A DNA stretch of 64,000 nt from an uncultured Clostridia bacterium. Its GTDB lineage: Bacteria > Bacillota > Clostridia > Lachnospirales > Anaerotignaceae. Positions 53,243-63,013 of this stretch are shown piece by piece. The translations under genes were made by a program, and so were the position numbers. The notes beneath the pieces were generated by a model that saw nothing but the letters and a program-made list of their open reading frames with translations, searched no databases and had not been told where the DNA came from. The first letter of the stretch is position 1. The number at the start of each line of letters is the position of its first letter. The stretch is from assembly GCA_910586765.1 (NCBI GenBank), contig CAJUJJ010000001.1, positions 1 to 64,000 on the forward strand. The letters run 5' to 3'.

Positions 53243-53716
53243 GTGAAAAAATATATTGTTTCTTTATTGACATTAATTTGTATTTTTGTTTTTATATGTT
53301 GTCAAAACAGTACACAGATGCAATCAAATACAGCAGAACAAACTACTTCTTCTTTTTCAATATGGGATACAATATTGTATGCAGAAATAGAAAAAGCATT
53401 TTATTCTGCATTTCCAGAAAAATCAGAAGTAATACACTATCAAAACTATTCTCAGGCTTTATCGGAGCAGGAGTTGCAGCAAACAAAAAATATGGCAAGA
53501 GCATATTATGAAAATGAATATTGCTATGATTTACTTTCTTTAAAAGCAGCGGAAAACGATTGTCACTGGTATTATGACTATCCACAATATCAGCAGGGAG
53601 ATATTATTATATTCAAAGCTGAAACAACGCATGCTGGTGAAGGAACATATCGCTATATTGTTATTGCAAGAGATAACAGCAGTAAACAATGGAAACAAAT
53701 AAACGAAGGATATTAA
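53243..53716 (+). CDS. Putative secreted lipoprotein, function unknown
   Basis: A 157-aa protein starting with GTG, 8 bp after the DUF362 gene. The N-terminus MKKYIVSLLTLICIFVFICCQNS looks like a lipoprotein signal with the cysteine at about residue 20. A Ser/Thr/Gln-rich linker and a domain rich in Tyr and aromatics follow (YYENEYCYDL, CHWYYDYPQYQQGDII). No clear ribosome-binding site is seen, so translation may be coupled to the gene before. No family is recognised. A terminator follows. Confidence 0.6.
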   Translation: MKKYIVSLLTLICIFVFICCQNSTQMQSNTAEQTTSSFSIWDTILYAEIEKAFYSAFPEKSEVIHYQNYSQALSEQELQQTKNMARAYYENEYCYDLLSLKAAENDCHWYYDYPQYQQGDIIIFKAETTHAGEGTYRYIVIARDNSSKQWKQINEGY

Positions 53717-53720
53717 ATAG

Positions 53721-53768
53721 TAAAGGAGTTTTCTAATTTTTAGAGAACTCCTTTATTATTATTTTTTA
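53721..53768 (+). terminator. Intrinsic terminator
   Basis: TAAAGGAGTTTTCT (53721-53734) pairs with AGAGAACTCCTTTA (53742-53755) with one wobble, followed by a T-rich run. Confidence 0.8.
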
Positions 53769-53806
53769 TGGCACACTAATAATACGCTAAAAATAGTATA
53801 TTTATG

Positions 53807-53835
53807 TTGTCTATATCAGTAATGTATGCTACAAT
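53807..53835 (+). promoter_or_regulatory. Promoter of the copper-amine-oxidase-N-domain gene
   Basis: TTGTCT at 53807-53812, a 17-bp spacer and TACAAT at 53830-53835, 39 bp before the start codon. Confidence 0.55.
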
Positions 53836-53874
53836 AATGAATGGTATATGTTGTTAATAAAAGGGGGAATAACT

Positions 53875-54924
53875 ATGAAAAAGGCAATAGCATATGTTTC
53901 AGCTATGGCAATCATTACAACAACAATTTTAAGTCAAATTTCATGCAGTTACACATCGCATATAGGTAAAACTACAGTTTTAAATGTATTTTCACCAAAA
54001 GTAGTACAGGCAGCACAAAATGTTTCTATCGTTTTAAATGGCAATCATTTAGCGTTTTCTGGTACTCAGCCTCAATTAGTAAATGGTAGTGTTTTAGTAC
54101 CTGCAAGAGGTGTTTTTGAAAATATAGGATTTGAAGCACAATGGGATAATTCTACAAAAACATCAACATTGAGAAAAGAAGGAATGACTATTGTTTCTCA
54201 ATTAGGTGCTTCTTATTTTACTGTAAATGGAAGTCAGAAGTCTTTAGATGTTCCAGTGCAGATTATAGATGGAACTTTAATGTTACCTCTTAGAGCCATT
54301 TCTGAAGCTACAGGTGCTCAGGTAAATTGGGACGCTAATGCTTTTACTGCAAGCATAAATACAAATGCCCAAGCTTCAACTCCAGTACAACCATCTCCAG
54401 GCAGACCAGAAGTCGAGGATATCATTTTTGATGGTTATGTTGTCAATAAAGTGAATGTGGGAAATGGAGTAACTCTTTGCAGAGGTGATACAAGAGAGAT
54501 TGTTGAATCCCTTCTTGGCAAACCAGACAGGGATGTATCAAATAACCCCTACCATGATGATAAATCTAAATTGGAAGAACGTAAGTTTATGTATGATGAT
54601 TTAAATTTAGGTATATTATATACTAAGGATGGATTGTTAGCTGAAATTATTTATGATAATCCTAATATTTCTTTTATGGGATATAGAAAAGGTGATCCTT
54701 TTAGTCTTGATCAGCAATTAAGGTCTTATGAAGATTGGACTCCTGGGTTTGGGTATACTTGGGGACACTTACAAGGTCAGTATAGAGAGTCATATAAACG
54801 AGATTCTTTACCAGATACCTACTTGTATCCTGTAATTTACAGTATTTGTGGTAATACTCGTTTAACTACTGAGCCTGAACCAACCTCAGTTGGTCTTGTA
54901 GCTATATATTTTTATTATTACTAA
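53875..54924 (+). CDS. Secreted protein with copper amine oxidase N-terminal-like domain
   Basis: A 349-aa secreted protein. A long signal peptide (MKKAIAYVSAMAIITTTILS) probably ends near residue 43 (KVVQA). Residues about 45-155 hold the Copper amine oxidase N domain common in Clostridia, with the paired segments VNGSVLVPARGVFENIGFEAQWD and IDGTLMLPLRAISEATGAQVNWD. After a Pro/Ser linker, the C-terminal 175 residues are unassigned; DTREIVESLLGKPDRD resembles the start of BamE-like or DUF4309 domains. The start is ATG 53875 behind GGGGGA. The 3' part holds two of only four GATC sites in the window and uses codons such as CTT, hinting at different ancestry. Confidence 0.78.
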   Translation: MKKAIAYVSAMAIITTTILSQISCSYTSHIGKTTVLNVFSPKVVQAAQNVSIVLNGNHLAFSGTQPQLVNGSVLVPARGVFENIGFEAQWDNSTKTSTLRKEGMTIVSQLGASYFTVNGSQKSLDVPVQIIDGTLMLPLRAISEATGAQVNWDANAFTASINTNAQASTPVQPSPGRPEVEDIIFDGYVVNKVNVGNGVTLCRGDTREIVESLLGKPDRDVSNNPYHDDKSKLEERKFMYDDLNLGILYTKDGLLAEIIYDNPNISFMGYRKGDPFSLDQQLRSYEDWTPGFGYTWGHLQGQYRESYKRDSLPDTYLYPVIYSICGNTRLTTEPEPTSVGLVAIYFYYY

Positions 54925-54928
54925 CTTT

Positions 54929-54959
54929 AAGGCTATTCTTTGACTAGATAGTCTTTTTT
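54929..54959 (+). terminator. Intrinsic terminator
   Basis: AAGGCTAT (54929-54936) pairs with ATAGTCTT (54948-54955) with one wobble, followed by a T-run. It ends the secreted-protein transcript. Confidence 0.65.
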
Positions 54960-54994
54960 ATACATTACAATCAACTTATACATTTAATATATTA

Positions 54995-55035
54995 TCAAAA
55001 CACCCCCTAGAAAAAACTAGGGGGATTGTTTTTTT
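54995..55035. terminator. Terminator between convergent units
   Basis: CCCCCTAG (55003-55010) pairs perfectly with CTAGGGGG (55017-55024) around a six-A loop, with a strong T-run to the right and a weaker one on the minus strand. It marks the end of the antiporter operon. Confidence 0.75.
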
Positions 55036-55037
55036 AT

Positions 55038-56960
55038 TTACAGCAATATATACCACATAGCAAATGCAAATCCTGCTCCCAAAAACAACAAACTTTTTGA
55101 CAAATCATCTTTAAATATTTGTTTTCCTCCCTGCTGATATACTGTAAAATATACATTTTCTTTTGGTATTACTTTGTCTGTTTTATGGTTAAACACATAC
55201 ACTTGCAAAAGTGCTATTATGCCATCTGTAATAGAGCCTATTGCTCTGGCTACAAAAGCACCCAAAAACGGCAGCAGTCCTAACAATACTGGTCTATATA
55301 TTTGATGTTCTAAATTCCAGCCTTCTGCCCATTTATCCAAATATATCGTTTCACCATTACTACCCTTTTCCGTAAGCAATTTTCGTATAAACAGCAAATA
55401 CACCACTGCCCCCACTGCAATAGAAATAACTGCACCTTTTAAATTTACCCACGAAAAATAATGTATGATATGTGCTGGTGCGTGACCATATACAAAACTT
55501 CTTGCCATCTGTGCAATATTTTCTTGTGTCTGATGAGGAAACAATCCAAACACCAAAGGCAATACTGCACAAAATGAAAGTAATATTTTAGAAACATTGT
55601 TCATATATTCTTTTTTGTTATTCCATTTCTCATCTGGCTGCTCTACAAACACAGCAACAAACAATTTTGTCATATATGCAACTGTCAAACCGCCTGCAAA
55701 CAAAAACAAATATTCTATTACTCTCATTTGTGTTATACTTTGTCCTGCTTCTGCCAAAAGTGCAATTTCCTCCACAATACTTTCGTGTATTAGTGTTTTG
55801 CTGATATAGCCATTACAAAGCGGAACACCCATAACTCCTAATGCCCCCATAGCAAATATTACTTTTAAAAGCGGTTTATTTTTTCCGTATCCTCTTATGT
55901 AATTCAAATTCAAATTTCTGGTGTTAAAATATATTACACCCGTCGTCATAAATAATATCAATTTTATTATGGTATGATTTGTCAAATGCAGTATACTGCC
56001 GTCTACTGCCAAAGCATTATGTTCTCCCAATATTCCCTGCATACCTATTCCTACCAATATAAAACCAATTTGCGACAATGAAGAACAAGCTAATGTTCTT
56101 TTTAAATCAATAGAAAATACTGCCAATATTCCCCCTAACAACATTGTCATAACACCAAAATAAACAATTAAAGTTCCCCATTTGGCATCGTGTAAAAATA
56201 TAATGCCTCCTAATATCATAATACCATAAATACCTGTTTTAGAAAGCACACAAGAAAGCAATGCTGTTGCAGGAGCTGGTGCTGCTGGATAAACTTCTAC
56301 AAGCCATGTATGAAGCAAAAACATACCTGCTTTTGCACCAAAACCAAACAATATCAATATCCCTACTACATACAGTTGATCTTTGTTTTGTATCAGCGAA
56401 ACCGCTTGAGGCAGTTCATTCAATATTAATGTTCCTGTCATATGATAGAGCATAAATATTCCCATTAGTGTCACAAGTCCACCTATTACTGCTACAGCTA
56501 AATAAGTCGCTGCGGCATAAAGTGCTTCTCCTGTGCCTCTGTGCATAATCAGCACATAAGAAGTAAATGACATCATTTCAAAAAATATAAATGTAGTGTA
56601 CAAATCTGCTGACAAAAATACACCCATTGTTGCCCCCAGCGTCATAAGCATAAAAAAATAATATCTGTTTCTATTTCTATCCTTTTGAAAATATTCCTTA
56701 GAAAGCACTGTTGTAATAAACCATACAAATGCTGTCATTACAGCAAGCACTTTATGTATGCCTTCTCCACTAAATGAAACGCCCAAACTACAAAAACCTT
56801 CTACATAATATGTTTGCTCTGCTGTTAAAGAAATACTCGCTGCCAATACAACGGCTGTTACTATCCAAGTAAAATAATCTCTTGCTGTTTTATTTTTTTT
56901 ACCAATGATATAAGCAATAAATGCACTCAATATAGGAAAAAAAACTATAAATGCTAACAT
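55038..56960 (-). CDS. Mrp/NuoL-type antiporter subunit (last of four)
   Basis: A 640-aa polytopic protein of the NuoL/MrpA-N family with a C-terminal extension beyond the 14-helix core. The conserved charged residues of proton-translocating members are present: Glu in FIFFEMMSFTS, Lys in GAKAGMFLLHTWL, Lys in CVLSKTGIYG and Lys in TIIKLILFMTTG. It lacks the DUF4040/MrpB-like C-terminal part of full MrpA, which is encoded separately upstream. It is the last gene of the operon. Coupling of Na+ and H+ movement is inferred from the family. Confidence 0.87.
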   Translation of the reverse strand: MLAFIVFFPILSAFIAYIIGKKNKTARDYFTWIVTAVVLAASISLTAEQTYYVEGFCSLGVSFSGEGIHKVLAVMTAFVWFITTVLSKEYFQKDRNRNRYYFFMLMTLGATMGVFLSADLYTTFIFFEMMSFTSYVLIMHRGTGEALYAAATYLAVAVIGGLVTLMGIFMLYHMTGTLILNELPQAVSLIQNKDQLYVVGILILFGFGAKAGMFLLHTWLVEVYPAAPAPATALLSCVLSKTGIYGIMILGGIIFLHDAKWGTLIVYFGVMTMLLGGILAVFSIDLKRTLACSSLSQIGFILVGIGMQGILGEHNALAVDGSILHLTNHTIIKLILFMTTGVIYFNTRNLNLNYIRGYGKNKPLLKVIFAMGALGVMGVPLCNGYISKTLIHESIVEEIALLAEAGQSITQMRVIEYLFLFAGGLTVAYMTKLFVAVFVEQPDEKWNNKKEYMNNVSKILLSFCAVLPLVFGLFPHQTQENIAQMARSFVYGHAPAHIIHYFSWVNLKGAVISIAVGAVVYLLFIRKLLTEKGSNGETIYLDKWAEGWNLEHQIYRPVLLGLLPFLGAFVARAIGSITDGIIALLQVYVFNHKTDKVIPKENVYFTVYQQGGKQIFKDDLSKSLLFLGAGFAFAMWYILL

Positions 56961-56975
56961 TTTTTTCCTCCTTTA

Positions 56976-58457
56976 CTATAATGTTCCTTGTGCAATAGCA
57001 TCAAATACCTGCATAAAAAATTTAGGATACAATCCTATTACAACAGAAATAGCACTTAAAATTAACAAAGGTACTGTCATCAATTTGTTAGGGTCTGCTA
57101 CACCGTCATAATACCACGCAGGATATTCTTTTTTTACAGGAAAATACGCTTTTATTACCAATTCAAATAAATACATTGCAGTAAGTAATGCAGATACTAT
57201 TAATGCTACAATACCTACAAAAGCATAAGCATTTCCTGTTGCTGCTGCTGCTGTACCTAAAGCATATTTACTATGAAATCCTGCAAAAGGTGGTATGCCT
57301 GCCATACCTACTGACACGATTGTCATACTCAAAAATATCATAGGCATTTTTGTACCAAATCCTTGTATCTCATAAGCATATTCTCTATGGTTTTGATATA
57401 ATATTGCACCTGCACAGAAAAACAATGTAATTTTTAATACTGCATGATAAATCATATGTAGTAGTCCTGCTGATAGTCCTGCTGGTGTCATTAGTGCTAT
57501 GCCAAACAATATATAGGACAAATTACTTATTGTAGAATATCCATATCTTCTTTTAATATGCGGTGTTCTCAATGCCATAGTAGAACCAAATACAATAGTC
57601 AATGCTGTCATAAGTAATATGACATTTTGTACCCATGTACCTTTTAAAAATTCTGTGCCAAAATTGTAATATGTCAATCGTATGATAGCAAAAACACCTG
57701 CTTTTACTACTGCTACTGCATGAAGTAATGCTGTAACAGGCGTTGGTGCAACTGCTGCGGTAGGCAACCAATAATAAAATGGCAATACTGCTGCTTTGAC
57801 ACCAAATCCAAAAAATGCCAGCAAATATACTACATGAAGCATTTCCGCATCTTTTGAAGCAAGTTCTGTATTTAATATTCCTCCCATTACAAAATCAAGA
57901 GAATTTCCATATATTACAAGAAATACAAGTCCTATAAATGCAAGAGAGGCTCCTCCCATCATATAGATTAAATAAATTCTACCTGCATATCTTGTTTTTC
58001 CATCTGTTCCATGCATTACCAAAGGTAATGTCACTAATGTCAAAAACTCATAAAACAAATACAATGTTACCATATTTCCTGAAAATGCAATTCCTATTAT
58101 TATGCCAAATGTCATCATAAAAAAGGAAAAGAATTTTGTTTCCATACCTTCGTGTTTCATATACTCAAAAGCATAAAATGTAGTAATTACCCACAATATA
58201 GAAACCATTGTACCAAACACCATTGACATACCATCTATATGAAGTGTTAAAGAAAGTTTTTCACTAAAACGGTATAATACAAATGCTTCTTTATTATCAA
58301 AATACAATATAGATAGTACAAATATTGCATTTAATATTACTACAAAACTGACATATTTTTGTCTTTTTTGTCTATCTTCCAGCTTTGAAATTAAAAGTAT
58401 TACTCCAGCGATAACTGGAAAAAGAATAGGCAAAAGTAACAATAATTTTTCATTCAT
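56976..58457 (-). CDS. mnhD: MrpD/NuoM-type antiporter subunit
   Basis: A 493-aa membrane subunit. Family residues are present: Glu in YLFYEFLTLVT, Lys in GVKAAVLPFYYWLPTA, Lys in AVVKAGVFAIIR and Lys in HAVLKITLFFCAGA. It is very similar in layout to the next gene upstream, including the shared TYY(N/L)FG(T/A)EFLKGTWVQ stretch, which suggests in-operon duplication. Confidence 0.88.
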   Translation of the reverse strand: MNEKLLLLLPILFPVIAGVILLISKLEDRQKRQKYVSFVVILNAIFVLSILYFDNKEAFVLYRFSEKLSLTLHIDGMSMVFGTMVSILWVITTFYAFEYMKHEGMETKFFSFFMMTFGIIIGIAFSGNMVTLYLFYEFLTLVTLPLVMHGTDGKTRYAGRIYLIYMMGGASLAFIGLVFLVIYGNSLDFVMGGILNTELASKDAEMLHVVYLLAFFGFGVKAAVLPFYYWLPTAAVAPTPVTALLHAVAVVKAGVFAIIRLTYYNFGTEFLKGTWVQNVILLMTALTIVFGSTMALRTPHIKRRYGYSTISNLSYILFGIALMTPAGLSAGLLHMIYHAVLKITLFFCAGAILYQNHREYAYEIQGFGTKMPMIFLSMTIVSVGMAGIPPFAGFHSKYALGTAAAATGNAYAFVGIVALIVSALLTAMYLFELVIKAYFPVKKEYPAWYYDGVADPNKLMTVPLLILSAISVVIGLYPKFFMQVFDAIAQGTL

Positions 58458-58477
58458 AAACTATTCCACCTCTCTTT

Positions 58478-59971
58478 TTACAGTGATACAAACTGAAATA
58501 TACTGTTTGATATTTGTGTTATATGCGTCATTATGCCATTTGGAAACATACCAAAAAGTATTGCTAAAACAGAAAGTATACACAATGGCACTGTCATTAA
58601 AAAACAAGGCTCTTTATTTTCTTTATGGTAATATTCTTCTGCTTTGCCCGGAAAAAAAGCATCTGCTACAATAGGCAAAAGATAGCCTGCTGTCAATAAA
58701 GCACTTACCATCAATATCGCTGTTCCTGTTAATCCCAATGCTGCATATTCACAAGACAATCCTCCCTGTGCTAAATACCACTTGCTCACAAAACCGCTTG
58801 TCGGAGGTATTCCTACTAATGACAATGATGCAATGGCAAAACACCACATTACAATAGGCATTTCTTTGCCTATTCCTTTTAATTCATTGACATATGTTTT
58901 ACCTGTTTTATATATAATTGCTCCTGCGGTAAAAAACAATATATTTTTTGCTACAGCATGAAATAGTATCTGAAGCATTGCACCACAAAATCCCAATGGA
59001 GAAAATAACATTAGCCCAAACAATACATAAGATACTTGACTTACTGTAGAATAAGCAAGTCTTTTTTTCAATAATCTTTCTTTGTAGGCAAGCATAGAGC
59101 CCATAAAAACAGTAAACATTGCAAGCACTAAAAGCACTTGCTGTACCCATGTGCCTTTTAAAAATTCTGCACCAAACAAATAATATGCTACTCTTATAAT
59201 GGCAAGTACACCGCCCTTTGTAATGATGCCAGAAAGTACAGCACTTGCTGGAGAAGGGGCTACAGGGTGTGCTGTAGGTAGCCAACCATGCAAAGGAAAC
59301 ATACCCGCTTTTCCACCAAATCCTATCATCATTATCAAAAATATTACAAGTAATATATTTTCATTTCCTTTTACAAGTGTCATATTTAATGTACCACCTG
59401 CTGTAAATGTTGTAGTATGGCAATAGTAATCTAAAAAGAATGCCCCCAACAATGCCAAACCTGCACCAAATATAGAATAGCCTAAATATTTCATTGCTGC
59501 CTTTTTTGCTTCTACTGTACCACTATGTATTACAAAAGGCACTGTCAAAAGTGTCATCATTTCATAAAATAAATACAGTGTAATGAAATTTCCAGAAAAA
59601 GATAATCCTATTAAAGCACCTAATGTCATAATATAAAATGTAAAAAAACGTTTTGTATTTTGCTCATGTTTCATATATTCCAAAGAATATATCGCTGCTA
59701 AGCACCATATCACACTAATCAAACAAGCAAAAAATCGAGATAAGCCATCATTTTGAAATGAAATAAATACATTTTTGCCCATATGCCAAAATGTCATTTG
59801 TCTGTTTTGTGTCAGACATAAATACCATACAAATAATACTTCTAACAATACTACACTAAATATATAAATTTGTTGCTGTTTTTTTCCCTTCACAGTCAAA
59901 AAAAGCAGTCCAGCCACTATTGGAAATAATACGGGAAGCAACAGCATTTCATTACCAATCACACACATCAC
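58478..59971 (-). CDS. mnhD: MrpD/NuoM-type antiporter subunit, paralogue
   Basis: A 497-aa membrane subunit closely paralogous to the following gene. Key residues: Glu in YLFYEMMTLLT, Lys in GGKAGMFPLHGWLPTAHP, Lys in GIITKGGVLAIIR and Lys in HAVAKNILFFTAGA. The precise start is uncertain: GTG 59971, ATG 59968 and GTG 59962 are all possible behind AAAAGAG. All four subunits keep the residues needed for proton conduction. Confidence 0.86.
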   Translation of the reverse strand: MMCVIGNEMLLLPVLFPIVAGLLFLTVKGKKQQQIYIFSVVLLEVLFVWYLCLTQNRQMTFWHMGKNVFISFQNDGLSRFFACLISVIWCLAAIYSLEYMKHEQNTKRFFTFYIMTLGALIGLSFSGNFITLYLFYEMMTLLTVPFVIHSGTVEAKKAAMKYLGYSIFGAGLALLGAFFLDYYCHTTTFTAGGTLNMTLVKGNENILLVIFLIMMIGFGGKAGMFPLHGWLPTAHPVAPSPASAVLSGIITKGGVLAIIRVAYYLFGAEFLKGTWVQQVLLVLAMFTVFMGSMLAYKERLLKKRLAYSTVSQVSYVLFGLMLFSPLGFCGAMLQILFHAVAKNILFFTAGAIIYKTGKTYVNELKGIGKEMPIVMWCFAIASLSLVGIPPTSGFVSKWYLAQGGLSCEYAALGLTGTAILMVSALLTAGYLLPIVADAFFPGKAEEYYHKENKEPCFLMTVPLCILSVLAILFGMFPNGIMTHITQISNSIFQFVSL

Positions 59972-59991
59972 TCTTTTCTACAATTTTTCAA

Positions 59992-61485
59992 TTACAATAA
60001 ACGAATACCTAATTCAATCATATCAATAATCGGTTTATAACAAATACCTAAAAAGAAATTTGTGACGATAAATATACCTATACCAATTTCCATTCTTCTG
60101 GAAGGTTTTGTATATTCTGCCCTTTTTTCCACTGGTGTCCATATTGCTATTGCAGAAGGTATAAAATACATAGCATTTAATATCATACTTACTGCCAATG
60201 TCAGCAACGTGATTACCATTTTTTGAGGAGAATATATTGTAGCAGAGGCAAAATATAATTTTGAAACAAACCCTGCTGTTAAGGGAACACCTACCATAGA
60301 AAGCCCCCCTACTGTAAATCCAATTCCTGCCATAAGATTTCTATGTGCTGCACCTCTCAAGTCGTGTATGCTGTCGCTTCCTTGTGAAACAGCCATAAGC
60401 CCCCCTGCACAAATAAAAAGCATTGCTTTTGTTGCAGCATGAGCCAATATATGAAAACAAGCCGCTACCATACCAGCATGGTTACCCAATCCCAAGCCCA
60501 TATAAATATAGCCAATTTGTGCTGCGGAAGAATAGGCAAGCATATGTTTAATACGTGTTTCTTTCAGTGCAGAAACAGAACCTACTACCATACCTATCAA
60601 TCCAAACAAAAATAATACATTTGTAATTTTTAAACTTCTGATTAAATCTATTGTGAAAACACAATAAAACATTTTGATATTTAATATAATAAAGCTTTTG
60701 AGTACAAGCCCAGATAATATACTGCTTGATGGTGGCGTTGCAGCAGGGTGTGCACTCGCCAGCATAAAATGAAAAGGAAATACTGCACTCTTTATTGAAA
60801 TGCCTATAATTATCATACCAATTACTACTGCAAAAGGAAAAGCATATTCTCCTGTTTTTGTAAGCTGTATAATAGACTGCTGTATATTAGGCATTAAAAG
60901 ATGTCCTGTAATGCTGTACAACAATGAAATGCCTATTAAAAAAAGTCCTGAGCCTAAAAGACATATAATCAAATAATGTAATGTTGCTGCAATACTTTCT
61001 CCTGTACCTTTTGCCATAATAATAGCACAAGAAGCAATGGTATTGATTTCCAAAAATACATATGCTGTGAATATGTCATTGGTATATATCAATGCAAGCA
61101 TAGAGCCAAAAAGTAAATTTATCATAACAAAATATAAATTTTGTTTTTCAGGCAATATGTCTTTTTGTACAAATTTTGCTCCGCCTAACAATGTATTTGC
61201 CATTACAAATGAAAATGTCAACGCCATCAATGCCTCCAAAGGGCCTGCTCTTAATTCATTTCCCCAAGGAGCAGGAAAATGCCCCATCATAAATGTAAAA
61301 CTTTGTTCATTTTTCCAAACATTTACTAAAAGCACTGCTGACAATATCCCTACAATACACACAATAATAAAATTTATTTTTTGTGCTAATTTTCCTTTTG
61401 AAAACAAAGGCGTAATAATACCACCAAACATTGTTAAAAATATACTAATAAAAGGAATATTATGTATATAGTTTACGCTTTCCAT
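59992..61485 (-). CDS. NuoN/MrpD-like antiporter subunit (first of four)
   Basis: A 497-aa polytopic subunit, more divergent than the other three. It keeps Glu in YVFLEINTIAS, Lys in ISIKSAVFPFHFMLASAHPA, Lys in LVLKSFIIL and Lys in HAATKAMLFICAGG. It follows mnhC with the start overlapping the mnhC stop (TAATG), the position usually taken by mrpD. GGAGGG precedes the ATG. Confidence 0.86.
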   Translation of the reverse strand: MESVNYIHNIPFISIFLTMFGGIITPLFSKGKLAQKINFIIVCIVGILSAVLLVNVWKNEQSFTFMMGHFPAPWGNELRAGPLEALMALTFSFVMANTLLGGAKFVQKDILPEKQNLYFVMINLLFGSMLALIYTNDIFTAYVFLEINTIASCAIIMAKGTGESIAATLHYLIICLLGSGLFLIGISLLYSITGHLLMPNIQQSIIQLTKTGEYAFPFAVVIGMIIIGISIKSAVFPFHFMLASAHPAATPPSSSILSGLVLKSFIILNIKMFYCVFTIDLIRSLKITNVLFLFGLIGMVVGSVSALKETRIKHMLAYSSAAQIGYIYMGLGLGNHAGMVAACFHILAHAATKAMLFICAGGLMAVSQGSDSIHDLRGAAHRNLMAGIGFTVGGLSMVGVPLTAGFVSKLYFASATIYSPQKMVITLLTLAVSMILNAMYFIPSAIAIWTPVEKRAEYTKPSRRMEIGIGIFIVTNFFLGICYKPIIDMIELGIRLL

Positions 61486-61859
61486 TAATGTCCCTCCTTT
61501 TTTGCCTTTTGCATAATTTCATCTAAATCAAGAGAGCCATAATGTTTATATAATCTTTGCACCAATGCCAATGAAAATGCTGTTACACTTACAGAAACAA
61601 CAATACCTGTCAACACCAATCCACTTGGTACAGGGTTTATAAATTTTTCTACTGTCGCTGTTGTTCCTTCTGCTACAATAGGTGCTGCCCTTCCTTCTAT
61701 AAATCCCTTTGCTGCCAAAAATAAATATACTGCGGTATCCATAATATTTAAACCTATAAATTTTTTAATCAAATTACGAGAAAGAAGCAAGTTCATAAAT
61801 CCAATGCCAAATAATATTACTGCTGCTGCCTCGTAATGATTTGTCATTAAATTTGTCAT
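61485..61859 (-). CDS. mnhC: Mrp antiporter subunit C (NuoK-like)
   Basis: A 124-aa NuoK-like protein with three transmembrane helices: ILFGIGFMNLLLSRNLIKKFIGLNIMDTAVYLF at the start and the typical LTGIVVSVSVTAFSLALVQRLY at the end. A loop with Val/Glu/Thr (APIVAEGTTATVEKFINPVPSG) lies between them. It starts 1 bp after the B subunit gene ends. Confidence 0.9.
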   Translation of the reverse strand: MTNLMTNHYEAAAVILFGIGFMNLLLSRNLIKKFIGLNIMDTAVYLFLAAKGFIEGRAAPIVAEGTTATVEKFINPVPSGLVLTGIVVSVSVTAFSLALVQRLYKHYGSLDLDEIMQKAKKEGH

Positions 61860-62774
61860 TCAAATTTCTCCTTTTGTGAATAAAGCATAAAAACCATATA
61901 TTGTACAAGCTACAATCATTCCAACACAAATATTTAAAGGCAATATCAGACCCCCACTAAGTAATGCTCCTGGTATCCCTTTGGGTATGATATTAGGCAA
62001 ATGATTTGCTCCTGTAAAAAAAGAATATCCTTTTAATATACAATATGTCAGTAAACAAGTAACATTAATACGTACAAACATTTTATAGTCTAAAAATCTT
62101 TGCATTTTTTGCTGTCCATTTACAGAAGCATACAATACAAAACCTGCTCCTATTATCGCCCCTCCTGAAAATCCTCCTCCAGGAGAAATGTGACCATTTA
62201 ATACAACATAAATACCAAATAAAAATAGCAAAGGTGCTAACAAATTCGCTATTCTTTTTAATATCGTATTGCTGTCTTCTTTATCAAACATTTCATCTTC
62301 TTGTTCTTCTCTTTGCTCTTGTTCTGTTGTGTTATATTTATCTTTTTTCAAAAGCATTATGACACATATTACAGCTAAAAACAGTACATTAGATTCTCCA
62401 AAAGTATCAAATGCTCTATAATCTAATATCATACCAGCTACAATATTTGTTGCTCCTGTTTCTTCCACACCATTTTCAATATATCTTTGCACTACTTCAT
62501 TCGATGCAGGGTTATTACTTCCCCCAAAATAAGGCAATGCTGTCACAGTATGAAGTAATATCCCTATAAATGTGGCACAGACAAACACACACATCAACAT
62601 ATAAAATATTGCTTTTTTTCTTCCGCTCCATATATATTTTTCAAAATTTTCCTGCAATTTTTCAAAATCTATTTTTTTAAATGAAATCTTTTTTGACATT
62701 TCAATGGCTTCCTCTCCATTGACCCAATCTACAAAATGCTGCCATTTTGATTTCTTATTTTGCTCATTCATCAT
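61860..62774 (-). CDS. mnhB: Fused MbhE-like/MrpB antiporter subunit
   Basis: A 304-aa protein. The first 65 residues are a charged cytoplasmic stretch. A MbhE/MrpA-C-like part follows (EETGATNIVAGMILDYRAFDTFGES, about 105-130), then an acidic linker (EQEQREEQEDEMFDKED). The MrpB domain is the last part (LFLFGIYVVLNGHISPGGGFSGGAIIGAG). In Pyrococcus Mbh and in Mrp these parts are separate or belong to MrpA, so this is a fusion. It overlaps the DUF4040 gene by 11 bp. Confidence 0.85.
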   Translation of the reverse strand: MMNEQNKKSKWQHFVDWVNGEEAIEMSKKISFKKIDFEKLQENFEKYIWSGRKKAIFYMLMCVFVCATFIGILLHTVTALPYFGGSNNPASNEVVQRYIENGVEETGATNIVAGMILDYRAFDTFGESNVLFLAVICVIMLLKKDKYNTTEQEQREEQEDEMFDKEDSNTILKRIANLLAPLLFLFGIYVVLNGHISPGGGFSGGAIIGAGFVLYASVNGQQKMQRFLDYKMFVRINVTCLLTYCILKGYSFFTGANHLPNIIPKGIPGALLSGGLILPLNICVGMIVACTIYGFYALFTKGEI

Positions 62775-63012
62775 GTGTTCCCTTTATTTGATGTACTTTT
62801 TTTAATGTGAGGAAGAATAATATACTTGTAATACCAGTACCAACTGCCGCCTCTGTAATTGCTAAATCTGGCGACTCCAAAAATATCCATACAATAGACA
62901 TTACAATGCTATATGCCATAAATATAATAACCGCTCTTAAAAGCCTTTTTGTTACAGAAACCAGTACAGCACATACAATTAAAAATAAAAGTAATAAATT
63001 TTCTATCAACAT
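62764..63012 (-). CDS. DUF4040 (MbhD/MrpA-C-like) subunit
   Basis: An 82-aa protein with three transmembrane helices. The signature ESPDLAITEAAVGTGITSILFFLTLKK is that of the DUF4040 segment found in MrpA or as a separate MbhD. It lies 1 bp after mnhG and overlaps the next gene. Confidence 0.88.
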   Translation of the reverse strand: MLIENLLLLFLIVCAVLVSVTKRLLRAVIIFMAYSIVMSIVWIFLESPDLAITEAAVGTGITSILFFLTLKKVHQIKGTHDE

Positions 63013-63013
63013 A

